A stretch of 64,000 bases of DNA from Minicystis rosea (GTDB taxonomy: Bacteria > Myxococcota_A > Polyangia > Polyangiales > Polyangiaceae), in NCBI GenBank assembly GCA_001931535.1, contig CP016211.1:8417703-8481702 (forward strand). Direction: 5' to 3'. The notes beneath the pieces were generated by a model. It ran no database searches. It saw nothing but the letters and a program-made list of their open reading frames with translations, and was not told the DNA's origin. Positions 22,894 to 31,300 of the stretch are shown here, piece by piece; the first letter of the stretch is position 1; each line of letters begins with the position of its first letter. The position numbers were made by a program, and so were the translations under genes.

Positions 22894-25350
22894 ATGCGCG
22901 CGCTCGCCGTCGCTGTCGCCCTCCTCACCGCTGCCTGCTCGCGGCCTTCCGTCGAAGGCACCGGGCCTGCCGATGCCGCACCCGAGGCTACCTCCACCGC
23001 GACGGCGGTCACGGTCGCTGCGGTGACCGCGAGCGCCGCACCGGCCGAAGGCGCGCCCACGGCAAGCGCCTCATCGGCAGAGAGCGCGCCCACCGCGAGC
23101 GCTGCGGCGGAGGTCGATGCGGGCGCGAAGATCGTGGTCGATGCAGGAACGATCGACGCGGCCGCAGCGGGTGCGATCGCGCGTGAAGAGGTGCGCGGCC
23201 TCGTGGCCGCCGTGGTGCACGGCGGGCGGGTGGTCTTTCAAAAGGCGTACGGCCTGCGCAGCGTGGATCCCGAAGAGCGGATCATGACGGCCGACACGGT
23301 GTTCGATCTCGCGTCGCTCACCAAGGCCGTCGTCACCGCGCCCTGCATTCATCTGCTGGCCGAGCGAGGATCGTTGCGGCTCTCCGATCCGGTCGTGAAG
23401 CACCTGCCGTCGTTCGGCAAGCACGGCAAGGATCGCATCACCATCGAAGAGCTCCTCCTCCACACGAGCGGGCTCGTCGCCGACAACTCCATCATCGACT
23501 ACAAGCCGGGCCGCACGTACGCGCTGGGGCGCATCGACGATCTCCCGCTCGTGAGCGAGCCCGGCGAGCGCTTCGCGTACAGCGACGTGGGCTACGTCGT
23601 CCTCGGCGCGATCGTCGAGAAGGTCTCGGGCGAGCCGCTCGACGTGTTCGCGCGCGAGCACCTCTTCGCGCCGCTCGGGATGCGCGACACGAGCTTCAAC
23701 CCGAGCCCCGCGCTCCGCGCGCGCGCCGCGCCCACCGAGCCCCGCGACGGCACGATGCTCCAAGGCGTGGTCCACGATCCACGCGCGCACTTCCTCGGCG
23801 GCGTGGCCGGCCACGCGGGGCTCTTCTCCACCGCGCCCGATCTCGCGCGCTTCGTGACCATGCTCCTCGCCCGCGGCCGCGGCGCGGACACCGAGGTGCT
23901 GAGCCCGACGGCGTTGCAGCGCATGATCGCGCCGCACGAGCTGCCCGGCGGCACGCAACGCACGCTCGGCTGGGACGTGCGGCCCGGCTTCACCGGCGGG
24001 AACGGCTACGGGCACACGGGCTTCACGGGCACGTCGATCTGGATCGATCCAGGAACCGACACGGGCCTCGTCTTGCTCACGAGCCGGCTCCATCCCGATG
24101 GCAAAGGCGACGTCAGCCGCCTGCGCCGCGAGGTCGCCTCCGCCGTGGCGAAGGTCCGCGCCGAGGCGCCGAAGGCGGCCGCGTCGATCCCACCGACGGC
24201 GCCGCCCGCCAAAGCCGGCGCGGTACTGACGGGCATCGACGTGCTCGAGCGCGAAGGCTTCGCTTCGCTCAAGGGTCGCAAAATTGGTTTGACCACCAAC
24301 CAATCTGGGATCGATCACGAGGGGCGCAGCACCATCGATGTCCTGCGCGCCGCCGAGGGCGTGACGCTGGTCGCCCTCTTCAGCCCCGAGCACGGCATCC
24401 GCGGCGCGGCCGATGGGCGCGTCCGCGACAGCCGCGACGCGCGCACGGGCCTGCCCGTCTACAGCCTCTACGGCGCGCGCATGCGACCGACGGAGGCCCA
24501 GCTCGCGGGCATCGACACCATCGTCTTCGATTTGCAGGACGCGGGCGCGCGCTTCTACACGTTCCCCACGACGCTCGGCTACCTGATGGAGACCGCGGCC
24601 GAGCACAAGCTCCGCATCGTGGTGCTCGATCGACCGAACCCGACGGGCGGCGTGGCCGTCGAGGGTCCGGTGCTCGAAGCGGGGCGCGCGTCGTTCACGG
24701 AGTATCACCGGCTGCCGCTGCGCCACGGGATGACGGTGGGCGAGCTCGCGCAGCTCTTCAACGCGGAGCGGAGCATCGGCGCCGATCTCGCCGTCGTGCG
24801 CCTCCAAGGTTGGCGCCGCGAGCAGACGTTCGATCGCACGGGGCTCGTGTGGGTCAGCCCATCCCCGAGCCTGCGCAGCGTCGACGAAGCGCTGCTCTAT
24901 CCCGGCGTCGCGCTCCTCGATGGCACCAACGTGAGCGTGGGCCGCGGCACCGAGCGCCCCTTCGAGCAAGTGGGCGCGCCCTTCGTCGACGCCGCGCGCC
25001 TCACCCAAGCGCTGACCGATCTGCACCTCCCCGGCGTGCGCTTCGCCGAGACCTCGTTCACGCCGAAGAGCGGCGTGCACGCGGGCGAGGCCTGCGCGGG
25101 CGTGCTCATCGGCGTCGTCGATCGCGCCAAGATCGAGCCCGTGCGTCTCGGCCTCGCGATCGCGCAGACGTTGTTGCGGCTGCACGCCAAAGACTTCGAG
25201 CCGGCGAGCATGCGCCGGATGATCGGCCACGAGCCGACGTATGCGGCCGTCGTGCGCGGCGATCCGATCGACGGGATCATCGCCGGCTGGCAAGCCGACA
25301 TGGAGGCGTTCGCTGCGTCGAGAAAGAAGTATCTGCTCTACACGCCGTGA
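22894..25350 (+). CDS. Fused serine beta-lactamase-like hydrolase and NamZ (DUF1343) lipoprotein
   Basis: 818 residues from the ATG at 22894; signal peptide and lipobox TAAC (Cys15), then an Ala/Thr/Ser-rich linker to ~residue 75. Domain 1 (~95-415) is a class C beta-lactamase/AmiE-like fold: SLTK (S141, K144), YSDVGY (Y229), and GHTGF in place of KTG. Domain 2 (~450-818) is DUF1343, the NamZ exo-N-acetylmuramidase family: GRKIGLTTNQSGIDHEG, then LFSPEHGIRG, FDLQDAGARFYTF and VLDRPNPTGG. In Bacillus, amiE and namZ (ybbC) are separate neighbouring genes for MurNAc-peptide recycling. This fusion would strip peptide and then release MurNAc at the surface or in the periplasm. Hairpin at the stop codon. 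Confidence 0.9.
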   Translation: MRALAVAVALLTAACSRPSVEGTGPADAAPEATSTATAVTVAAVTASAAPAEGAPTASASSAESAPTASAAAEVDAGAKIVVDAGTIDAAAAGAIAREEVRGLVAAVVHGGRVVFQKAYGLRSVDPEERIMTADTVFDLASLTKAVVTAPCIHLLAERGSLRLSDPVVKHLPSFGKHGKDRITIEELLLHTSGLVADNSIIDYKPGRTYALGRIDDLPLVSEPGERFAYSDVGYVVLGAIVEKVSGEPLDVFAREHLFAPLGMRDTSFNPSPALRARAAPTEPRDGTMLQGVVHDPRAHFLGGVAGHAGLFSTAPDLARFVTMLLARGRGADTEVLSPTALQRMIAPHELPGGTQRTLGWDVRPGFTGGNGYGHTGFTGTSIWIDPGTDTGLVLLTSRLHPDGKGDVSRLRREVASAVAKVRAEAPKAAASIPPTAPPAKAGAVLTGIDVLEREGFASLKGRKIGLTTNQSGIDHEGRSTIDVLRAAEGVTLVALFSPEHGIRGAADGRVRDSRDARTGLPVYSLYGARMRPTEAQLAGIDTIVFDLQDAGARFYTFPTTLGYLMETAAEHKLRIVVLDRPNPTGGVAVEGPVLEAGRASFTEYHRLPLRHGMTVGELAQLFNAERSIGADLAVVRLQGWRREQTFDRTGLVWVSPSPSLRSVDEALLYPGVALLDGTNVSVGRGTERPFEQVGAPFVDAARLTQALTDLHLPGVRFAETSFTPKSGVHAGEACAGVLIGVVDRAKIEPVRLGLAIAQTLLRLHAKDFEPASMRRMIGHEPTYAAVVRGDPIDGIIAGWQADMEAFAASRKKYLLYTP

Positions 25351-25383
25351 AGGGATCCACGCATGGAGAGCGCGGATCCCTTC
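25349..25383. terminator. Bidirectional terminator hairpin overlapping a stop codon
   Basis: GAAGGGATCC (25349-25358) pairs perfectly with GGATCCCTTC (25374-25383), loop 15 bases, between convergent genes. The left arm begins inside the TGA of the upstream gene. No long T-run. Confidence 0.6.
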
Positions 25384-25393
25384 GGGCGATGCG

Positions 25394-26377
25394 TCACTTC
25401 ACGTAGAGCTGACCGGCGGCGATGCCTTGGCCGCGCGTCGCGCGGATGACGTATTTGGCGTTGATGCCGACGGGCAGCTCCCAACGGAAGCAGTTGCCGC
25501 GGCCGCCGAGCGCGGCGTTCGATCCATTGCCCTGCGCCTGCGCGAGCACGCCCGAGGCCTGCGGGATGGGCGTCACGGCGACGATGGCGAGATCGACCTG
25601 CTGAATGCCGGCGCCGACGGCGAGCACCGTGTAGCAACGGCCGGGGAGCATCTGGAACATCTGCTCCAGCGTCTGGCCCTCGCGGAAGTTGCCGGCGACG
25701 AGGTTGCCTTCGCGCTGCATGCCCGGCGCTTCCTGCTGCGAATAGGCCATGAGCGGCACGGTGGCGACGCTCGCGAAGTTGGGATCGATCGGTTGCGCCG
25801 CGCCGGTGCTGGGCACGTTGCCCGGGGCCGGACCACCACCGCCGCCGGGGCTGCCACCGGGCATGCCGGGGAGCGGGAACGGGAACGGAAAGCCACCGGG
25901 CGCGGACGGCGCAGGCGCAGGCGCAGGTTGGGCGCCGGGAGGCGCGGGGCTCGGCGAAGGCGAAGGCGCGGGCTGCGCGCCGGGCAACCCCGGGATGCCC
26001 GGGAGACCGGGGAGCCCCGGCATGCCCGGCAACGCACCCGGCGCAGGTTGCTGTCCGGGCGGAGGCATCTGGCCGGGAGGAGGCATTTGGCCAGGAGGCA
26101 TGGCGCCGGGCGGAGGGCCATATCCGGGCTGCTGCCCATAACCCGGTGTTGGCGGAGGGCCATAACCGGGTTGTTGTCCCAAACCAGGTTGGCCGTAGCC
26201 GGGCTGACCATAACCGGGTTGCTGGCCATAGCCAGGTTGACCCGGTTGCCCCTGCGGCCCGTAGCCCGGCTGCTGCGGATATGCGGGAGCCGGCTGCGAG
26301 CTCGATTCACACCCTGCCGCGAGCAAGGCAGCGAGCACGACCGGGGTCAGGGTGAGTGGGCGAAACGGGTTTTGCAC
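25394..26377 (-). CDS. Pro/Gly/Gln-rich lipoprotein with paralogous C-terminal domain
   Basis: 327 residues. GTG at 26377 is chosen because GAGGAGG lies 5 bases upstream and the signal peptide then ends in lipobox AAGC (Cys23). Residues ~35-200 are low complexity, first with PGYGQQ-type repeats, then PPGQMPPPGQ, then Pro/Ala/Gly. The C-terminal ~115 residues form a compact domain (QEAPGMQREGNLVAGNF, RCYTVLAVGAGIQQVDLAIV, NCFRWELPVGINAKYVIRAT) that is clearly related to the C-terminal domain of the divergent lipoprotein at 26635. It is surface-anchored by prediction; function is unknown. The repeats suggest an extended stalk. Confidence 0.85.
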   Translation of the reverse strand: MQNPFRPLTLTPVVLAALLAAGCESSSQPAPAYPQQPGYGPQGQPGQPGYGQQPGYGQPGYGQPGLGQQPGYGPPPTPGYGQQPGYGPPPGAMPPGQMPPPGQMPPPGQQPAPGALPGMPGLPGLPGIPGLPGAQPAPSPSPSPAPPGAQPAPAPAPSAPGGFPFPFPLPGMPGGSPGGGGGPAPGNVPSTGAAQPIDPNFASVATVPLMAYSQQEAPGMQREGNLVAGNFREGQTLEQMFQMLPGRCYTVLAVGAGIQQVDLAIVAVTPIPQASGVLAQAQGNGSNAALGGRGNCFRWELPVGINAKYVIRATRGQGIAAGQLYVK

Positions 26378-26634
26378 GGCGACCTCCTCGGGGGACGGGC
26401 TCCCGTCCTTTCCCATCGGCCTCGCGCGGACGCAATGTCTCGAGACGGCGCGGCACGAAACCAACGGGACGGGGGCCCACCACTGTCGTTCAGCAAATGG
26501 ACGAGGCGCGCGGATCTTTCATCGAAGCCGGCACGATTTCGCTGTCGCGATCGTGCCCGCGCCCACGCGAGGCGTGGCCGTCCTCGTCACGTCGATGTAG
26601 AAAGCGAAACTCTTCAAGGGAGGCGAGACGGCTC

Positions 26635-27231
26635 ATGACGACGGCGACGAAGCACATCCTTTGGGCGGCCCTCGCGGCGGCGACGGCCGCTTGCAGCGGC
26701 TGTAACCCTCCGCCCCCGCCGGCGCCTCCACCCCCGCCGATGCCGATGCCCCAGGCGGTGGCCCCGGTGCCCGCGCAGCCCGCGCCCTGCGATCAAGCGC
26801 AGATGCTCGCGACCTCCACCAGCATCCAAGCCCGCGCCGCCGCCGAAGCGCCCGGGATGAAGCCGGAAGGCGCGCCCGTCTGCGGCGTGGTGGCCGAAGG
26901 TCAGGTGGTGACCGGGCCGACCATCATGCTGGAGCAAGGCTACTGCTACACGTTCATCGGCCAGTCGCTGCCGCCCGTGGGTCAGATGGAGATGGTGCTC
27001 CAAGGCGACGCGAGCGCGCTGGTCGCGCCCCTCATGCCGAGCATGGCCAACGCCGCGCAGGCGCCGCTCCTCGTGTCCACGACGCCCGGCGAGCGCGTGA
27101 ACATGGGTGAGAAGCAGAGCTGCTATCAATGGGCCTTCCCCGTGCCCGCGCCGGCGAAGCTGTTGCTCAAGGCGCGCGCCGGCGGAGGGCCGGTGGCCGC
27201 ACAGGTCTATCGGAAGAAGAAGGCGTTTTAG
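26635..27231 (+). CDS. Small lipoprotein, divergent paralogue of the 25394 gene
   Basis: 198 residues from the ATG at 26635, with AAGGGAGG about 12 bases upstream. Signal peptide with Cys20 as the likely lipid site (ATAAC), then a Pro-rich stretch. The C-terminal domain (EAPGMKPEGAPVCGVVAEGQ, GYCYTFIGQSLPPVGQMEM, SCYQWAFPVPAPAKLLLKAR) aligns with that of the divergently transcribed gene: shared EAPGM, xCYT, C-Y/F-x-W and a final VY. Two conserved cysteines may form a disulfide. The two genes share a ~257-base control region, so they are probably co-regulated. Function unknown. Confidence 0.85.
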   Translation: MTTATKHILWAALAAATAACSGCNPPPPPAPPPPPMPMPQAVAPVPAQPAPCDQAQMLATSTSIQARAAAEAPGMKPEGAPVCGVVAEGQVVTGPTIMLEQGYCYTFIGQSLPPVGQMEMVLQGDASALVAPLMPSMANAAQAPLLVSTTPGERVNMGEKQSCYQWAFPVPAPAKLLLKARAGGGPVAAQVYRKKKAF

Positions 27232-27390
27232 AACACCGCACCACGTCTCTCCTCTCCGTGTCGTGGGCGGCTTGGCCGCTCACGGCCCTCCTCCGCAATC
27301 CACGCAACCAGGAACGTCGCGCTCGTCGTGTCGATTCGATGAGATGACATCGGCCTGCGGTCGCTGCCGTCGACGACCGAGGCGCGAGAT

Positions 27391-27547
27391 GGTTTGAGCT
27401 CAAACGATAGGCGCGCCGGCTCGTTTGCCGAGACGAGCAGGCAGCGTCTGCAGGGTTTGAGCTCAAACGATGTATCGCGTGGGGAACGCGCGTAGCTCGC
27501 TTTGCGAGACGCCCGTGCGGCGCGTGGATGGTTTGAGCTCAAACGAT
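27391..27547. repeat. Three copies of an 18-bp palindrome-containing repeat
   Basis: GGTTTGAGCTCAAACGAT occurs identically at 27391-27408, 27454-27471 and 27530-27547; its core GTTTGAGCTCAAAC is a perfect 14-bp palindrome. Unit lengths are 63 and 76 bp. The spacers differ but the first two share a GCTCGYTTGCSGAGACG-like hairpin segment (27420-27436; 27494-27511). The repeat is too short and palindromic, and the copies too few, for a classical CRISPR array; operator sites, a recombination site or a mobile mini-element are possible. Confidence 0.75.
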
Positions 27548-27605
27548 GGAGCGTTTGGCTTCGTCCGCGGCGGCGCGCTCGACGGAAATGGGGCCACAAA
27601 CGACG

Positions 27606-27629
27606 AACGGCCACGTTGCCGTGGCCGTT
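27606..27629. terminator. Strong symmetrical hairpin between convergent genes
   Basis: AACGGCCACG-TTGC-CGTGGCCGTT, a perfect 10-bp stem with a 4-base loop. No long T-run on either side. Confidence 0.6.
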
Positions 27630-27674
27630 CATCCTTTGCTCGGGGGACCGTCGAGCGTGACGGGCCGCCGGGCA

Positions 27675-27694
27675 CCTGATCCCGTGGGATCAGG
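27675..27694 (-). terminator. Hairpin overlapping the HU-gene stop codon
   Basis: CCTGATCCC-GT-GGGATCAGG, a perfect 9-bp stem. The TGA of the HU gene (27690-27692, minus strand) lies within the right arm, so the mRNA 3' end would fold around the stop codon. Confidence 0.55.
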
Positions 27695-28031
27695 CGAGCG
27701 CGTCCTTGATCGCCTTGATGGGGCGCGCGCGGACCGACTTGCTCGCCGGCTTGGCCGCGAACGTCTGCGGCTGCTTGGTGAAGGGGTTGATGCCCTGGCG
27801 CGCCTTGGTGGCGGGCTTCTTCACGACGCGGAACTTCGCGAAGCCGGGGAGCGTGAACACGCCCGACTTCTTCAGCTCCTTGTGGCCGACATCGATGAGC
27901 GACTCCAGCACGGTCCGGACCTGCTTCTTGGTCAGCTCCTCGCCGACCGCCTCCGAGATGGCCTGGATCAGGCCGCTCTTGCTCATCGACTTCTTGGACC
28001 CACCGGCCCCCGCCGTCTTCTTCGCTGCCAT
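27690..28031 (-). CDS. HU-family DNA-binding protein
   Basis: 113 residues; GGAGGA is well placed before the ATG at 28031. It has the HU fold with MSKSGLIQAISEAVGEELTK, the dimer core VLESLIDVGHKELKKSG, and the DNA-embracing arm with a conserved Pro (GINPFTKQPQ). The N-terminus carries a ~14-residue Ala/Lys/Gly extension absent from E. coli HU, and the C-terminus has an Ala/Lys-rich tail ending IKAIKDALA. As a nucleoid protein it bends and compacts DNA. It is transcribed alone, with hairpins on its 3' side. Confidence 0.94.
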   Translation of the reverse strand: MAAKKTAGAGGSKKSMSKSGLIQAISEAVGEELTKKQVRTVLESLIDVGHKELKKSGVFTLPGFAKFRVVKKPATKARQGINPFTKQPQTFAAKPASKSVRARPIKAIKDALA

Positions 28032-28355
28032 TGTTTCCTCCGGGAATCTGCGGCGCGCGCAGCACCTCGCCGCGCACGCGACTGCCCAACCATACACGGC
28101 GCGATCGGCAAGGAAAGCGAAATCTACGGGTCAAACAGCGCTTTTTGTGGACACGCGGTGAGCACCCAGGTGACGCGCGCGCGTCTTCGGGGGGGCGAAG
28201 AAACGCGCAAACATCATAAAAACCAGGGGATTTTGGCGACGACGGGAGCTTCGCGACGGGTGCGACGGCGCGCCGCTCCGCCCCGCGGTGGTCACTCCGA
28301 TGGTCGCCCGTGACGTACGGATGGGCCGGTTTCACCGCCGATCCGGAGCCCGAGG
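28032..28355. other. Intergenic gap between TPR and HU genes
   Basis: 324 bases, both neighbours reading leftward. It must hold the HU promoter and the end of the giant TPR transcript. A G/C-rich hairpin (GCGCGTCTTCG with CGAAGAAACGCGC, about 28177-28208) around a G-run could be the TPR gene's terminator. I see no further gene. Confidence 0.45.
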
Positions 28356-31300
28356 TCACGTCGCGCGGAGCTGATCGAGGAGCGCGCGGGCTGCGTCGAG
28401 GGTGGGATCGTCGGCGACGGCTTTGTCGATCATGAGGCGCGCTTTGCGCCGATCGCCCTGCAAATAAGCCATGCGGCCGAGGTGGTAATAAGCGACCGCG
28501 CGGAGCTGGATGGTGACGCCGTCCGTCGATCCAGTGGGCGCGCTCTTCATCAACGTGACTGCGCGGAACGCGCGCGTGGCGAGCTCTTGATCGTCGTGCT
28601 CGACCGCGATGGCGCCGAGCTCCATGGCGAGCTGTCCATTCTGTGGATCGTTGTCGAAGGCCTTGCCCAGCGCGGCGAGCGCAGCCGCACGATCACCTGC
28701 GGAAAGCGCGATGCGCGCGATGCGGCGGTGCACGGCGGCGAGCAGCTTCGAGCGGCGGCCCTTTTGCGCGGCGACCGCGGACTCGAGGACACCGCGCGCT
28801 TCGGTCGAGCGGCCGGTGGACGCGAGCGCGTCGCCGAGGAGAAGGGTGGCTTCGAGATCGTCGGGGCGCAGGCCCTTGGCCTCGGCGAGGATGGCGGCGG
28901 CTTGTCCAGGCTCGTTCTCACCGAGGAGCAAGCGGCCGGCCTGCACGAGGAGCGCGAAGCGGCCCGGGACGTCGGGGGCGCGCGCGGCGTCGTCGAGGAG
29001 GAGGACCGCGAGCTCGCGTGATGCGCCGGTCGCGGTGTAGACGTCGCGCAGGCGCGTGCGCACGGCGGTGCTGTCGGGCGCGACGCGCACGGCGCGCTCC
29101 AGCGCGGCGCGGGCATCGCCGATGCGATCGGCGCGCGCGCTGGCGTCGGTGAGCTTGAGGGCGGTGTCGACGAGCGCGTCGCCGTCTTCGAGGGCGATGA
29201 GGCGATGGTAGACGTCGCTCGCTTGCTCCCAGTGCTCGGCGCGCTCTTCGAGGGCCGCGAGCGCGCGCAGGGCGGCGCGATCGTGGGCATCCGAGCGGGT
29301 GAGCTCGGTGAGCTCGGCGCGGGCGCGCTCGACCTCGCCGGCACGCCCCAAGACCTCGGCGAGGCGTAGACGGAGGCCGCGCTCGGTGGCTCGTGCTTCG
29401 GGCGTGGCGCGCGCGGCGCACGCTTCGGCGGCGCGGGAGAGGGCGGTCACGAGATCGTCGGCGTAGGCGCCGCCGCTCTTCTCGTAGGCTTGTTCGATGT
29501 CGAGGAGCGCGGCCTGCTGCCGGCCGAGCGCATCGTGGAGCTCGGCGCGGGCGCGGTAGAGCCAGGGGTCGGCGGGGTCGGCGGCGAGCGCGCTGCCGAT
29601 GGCGTCGACGGCGCGGGCGTGCTGATCCATGCCCCGGTAGACGTCGACGAGGGCGACGAGGACATCGCGGTTCTTGGGATCGAGATCGAGGGCGCGGGCG
29701 AGGATCTCGGCGGCGGCCTCCGGCTCGCTTGCCTGATCGCGGAGCAGCTCGGCGGCGCGGACGAGGCCCTCGATCTTGGCGGCGCGATCGTCGATCGCGT
29801 CGGCCTCGCGGACGTAGAGCTCGGCGAGCGAGCGGATCTTGCCGGCCTCGGTGTAGCGGCGGACGAGCTCCTGCTTGAGCTTGGCGTCGCCGGGACGCGC
29901 GGCCCAGCCTTGCTCCAAGGCGCGCGCGGCGCCTTCGGCGTCGCCGTGCGCGCCGCGGATGTCGGCGAGCTGGAGCGAGAGATCGGCGGCGGCTTCACCG
30001 ACCTCGACCTCGAGGAGCTGATCGAGCGCGTCGCCGAGCGCGAGCGAGTCGTCGCGGCTCATGCCGAGGCGCACGATTTGACGGAGCAGCTCGCGGCTCT
30101 TCGGGTCCCAGTCGAGGGCCGCGTGATAGACGTCGAGCGCGCCCTGCTCGTCCCATTGCTGCTCCAGGAGCGAGCCGAGCTTGAGGGAGAGATCGACGAT
30201 GGCGGGCCGATCTTCGCGATCCTTGGCGGCGTCGAGCTGCTTCTGCACGAGCGCGGAGAGCTCTTCGCGACGGCCGAGCTTTTCGAGCAGATGAGCGAGG
30301 ACGGTGGCGGCTTCGCCGTCGGAGGGGCTCTCTTCGATGACCTCCTTGAGGAGGCTCACGGCCTTCTCCTGATCTTCGTCGACGGCCATGCGCGCGCGCG
30401 AAAGGCGGAGGCGCGCGCGCTCGGTGGCGTCTTCGAGGAGAGGTGCCGTCTCCTCCAGCAGCGCCGCGAGGCGCCGGCGATCGTCGAGCTTGCGATAGAC
30501 CTCGGCGAGGGGCTGCCAGATCTCGTGCTCGGCCGGCTCGCGGGCGCGGAGCTCTTCGTAGACGCGGGCCGCGCGCGCGAGATCGGCGAGCGGGCCGGCC
30601 GCGAGGGCGGCGACCTCGAGCAGCAAGGCGCGCTCGCGATCGGGGGAGGCGCCGCGGGCCGCGCGTTCCTTGAGATCGGCGGCCTCGGCGAGATCGGAGG
30701 CGGTGGCGCGATGCTCGGCGAGCGCGAGGAGGGCCCAGGCGAGCGGGGCGTCGCCGACGATGGGCGCATGACCGAGCGCGCGGCGCAGGAGGCTCTCGAC
30801 GAGCGCGAGGTCGGCGAGGCGCTCGGCGATCTCCACGGCCTCGCGGAGCGGCTCGAGGCGATCGTCGGTGTGGGTGGTCTCTGGATCGGCCTCGGAGATG
30901 AGCACGAGCGCGTCGATGAGGGCGCGATCACGGCCCGTGCGGCGCGCGATGTGCGCGAGCGCGCCGCCGACGGCCACGCCGTCGGCACCGGCGGCATGCG
31001 CCTCGCGGAGCAAGCTCTCGGCGCGATCGGGCTGCGGATCCATGGCGAAGGCTCGATCGAGGAGCGCGAGGCCATCGGACTCCGCTTCGCGCCGGCGGAG
31101 GCGCAGGGCCGCGAGACGGTAGAGCGCATCGGCGGTCTCTTCGGGCGTGGCGCGGCCCGCGGCGATGCGGCGGCCGAGCAGCGCTTCCTGCGCAATCGTG
31201 TCGCCGAGGCGATCGTACGCGGCGGAGAGCGCGCTCCAGATCTCGGCGAGGCGCGGGACGAGCGCGCCGCGGCTCCTGCCGACGATCTCCTCGGCGCGCA

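Larger units (their letters stand above)
27232..27689. other. 458-base convergent gap holding palindromic repeats
   Basis: No convincing gene. It contains a three-copy palindrome array (27391-27547) and two strong hairpins (27606-27629, 27675-27694) between the convergent lipoprotein and HU genes. Confidence 0.6.

Noticed and set aside
27391..27547. CRISPR array
   Set aside because: The repeat is only 18 bp and a perfect palindrome, spacers are unequal (45 and 58 bp) and share a hairpin motif, and no cas genes are present.
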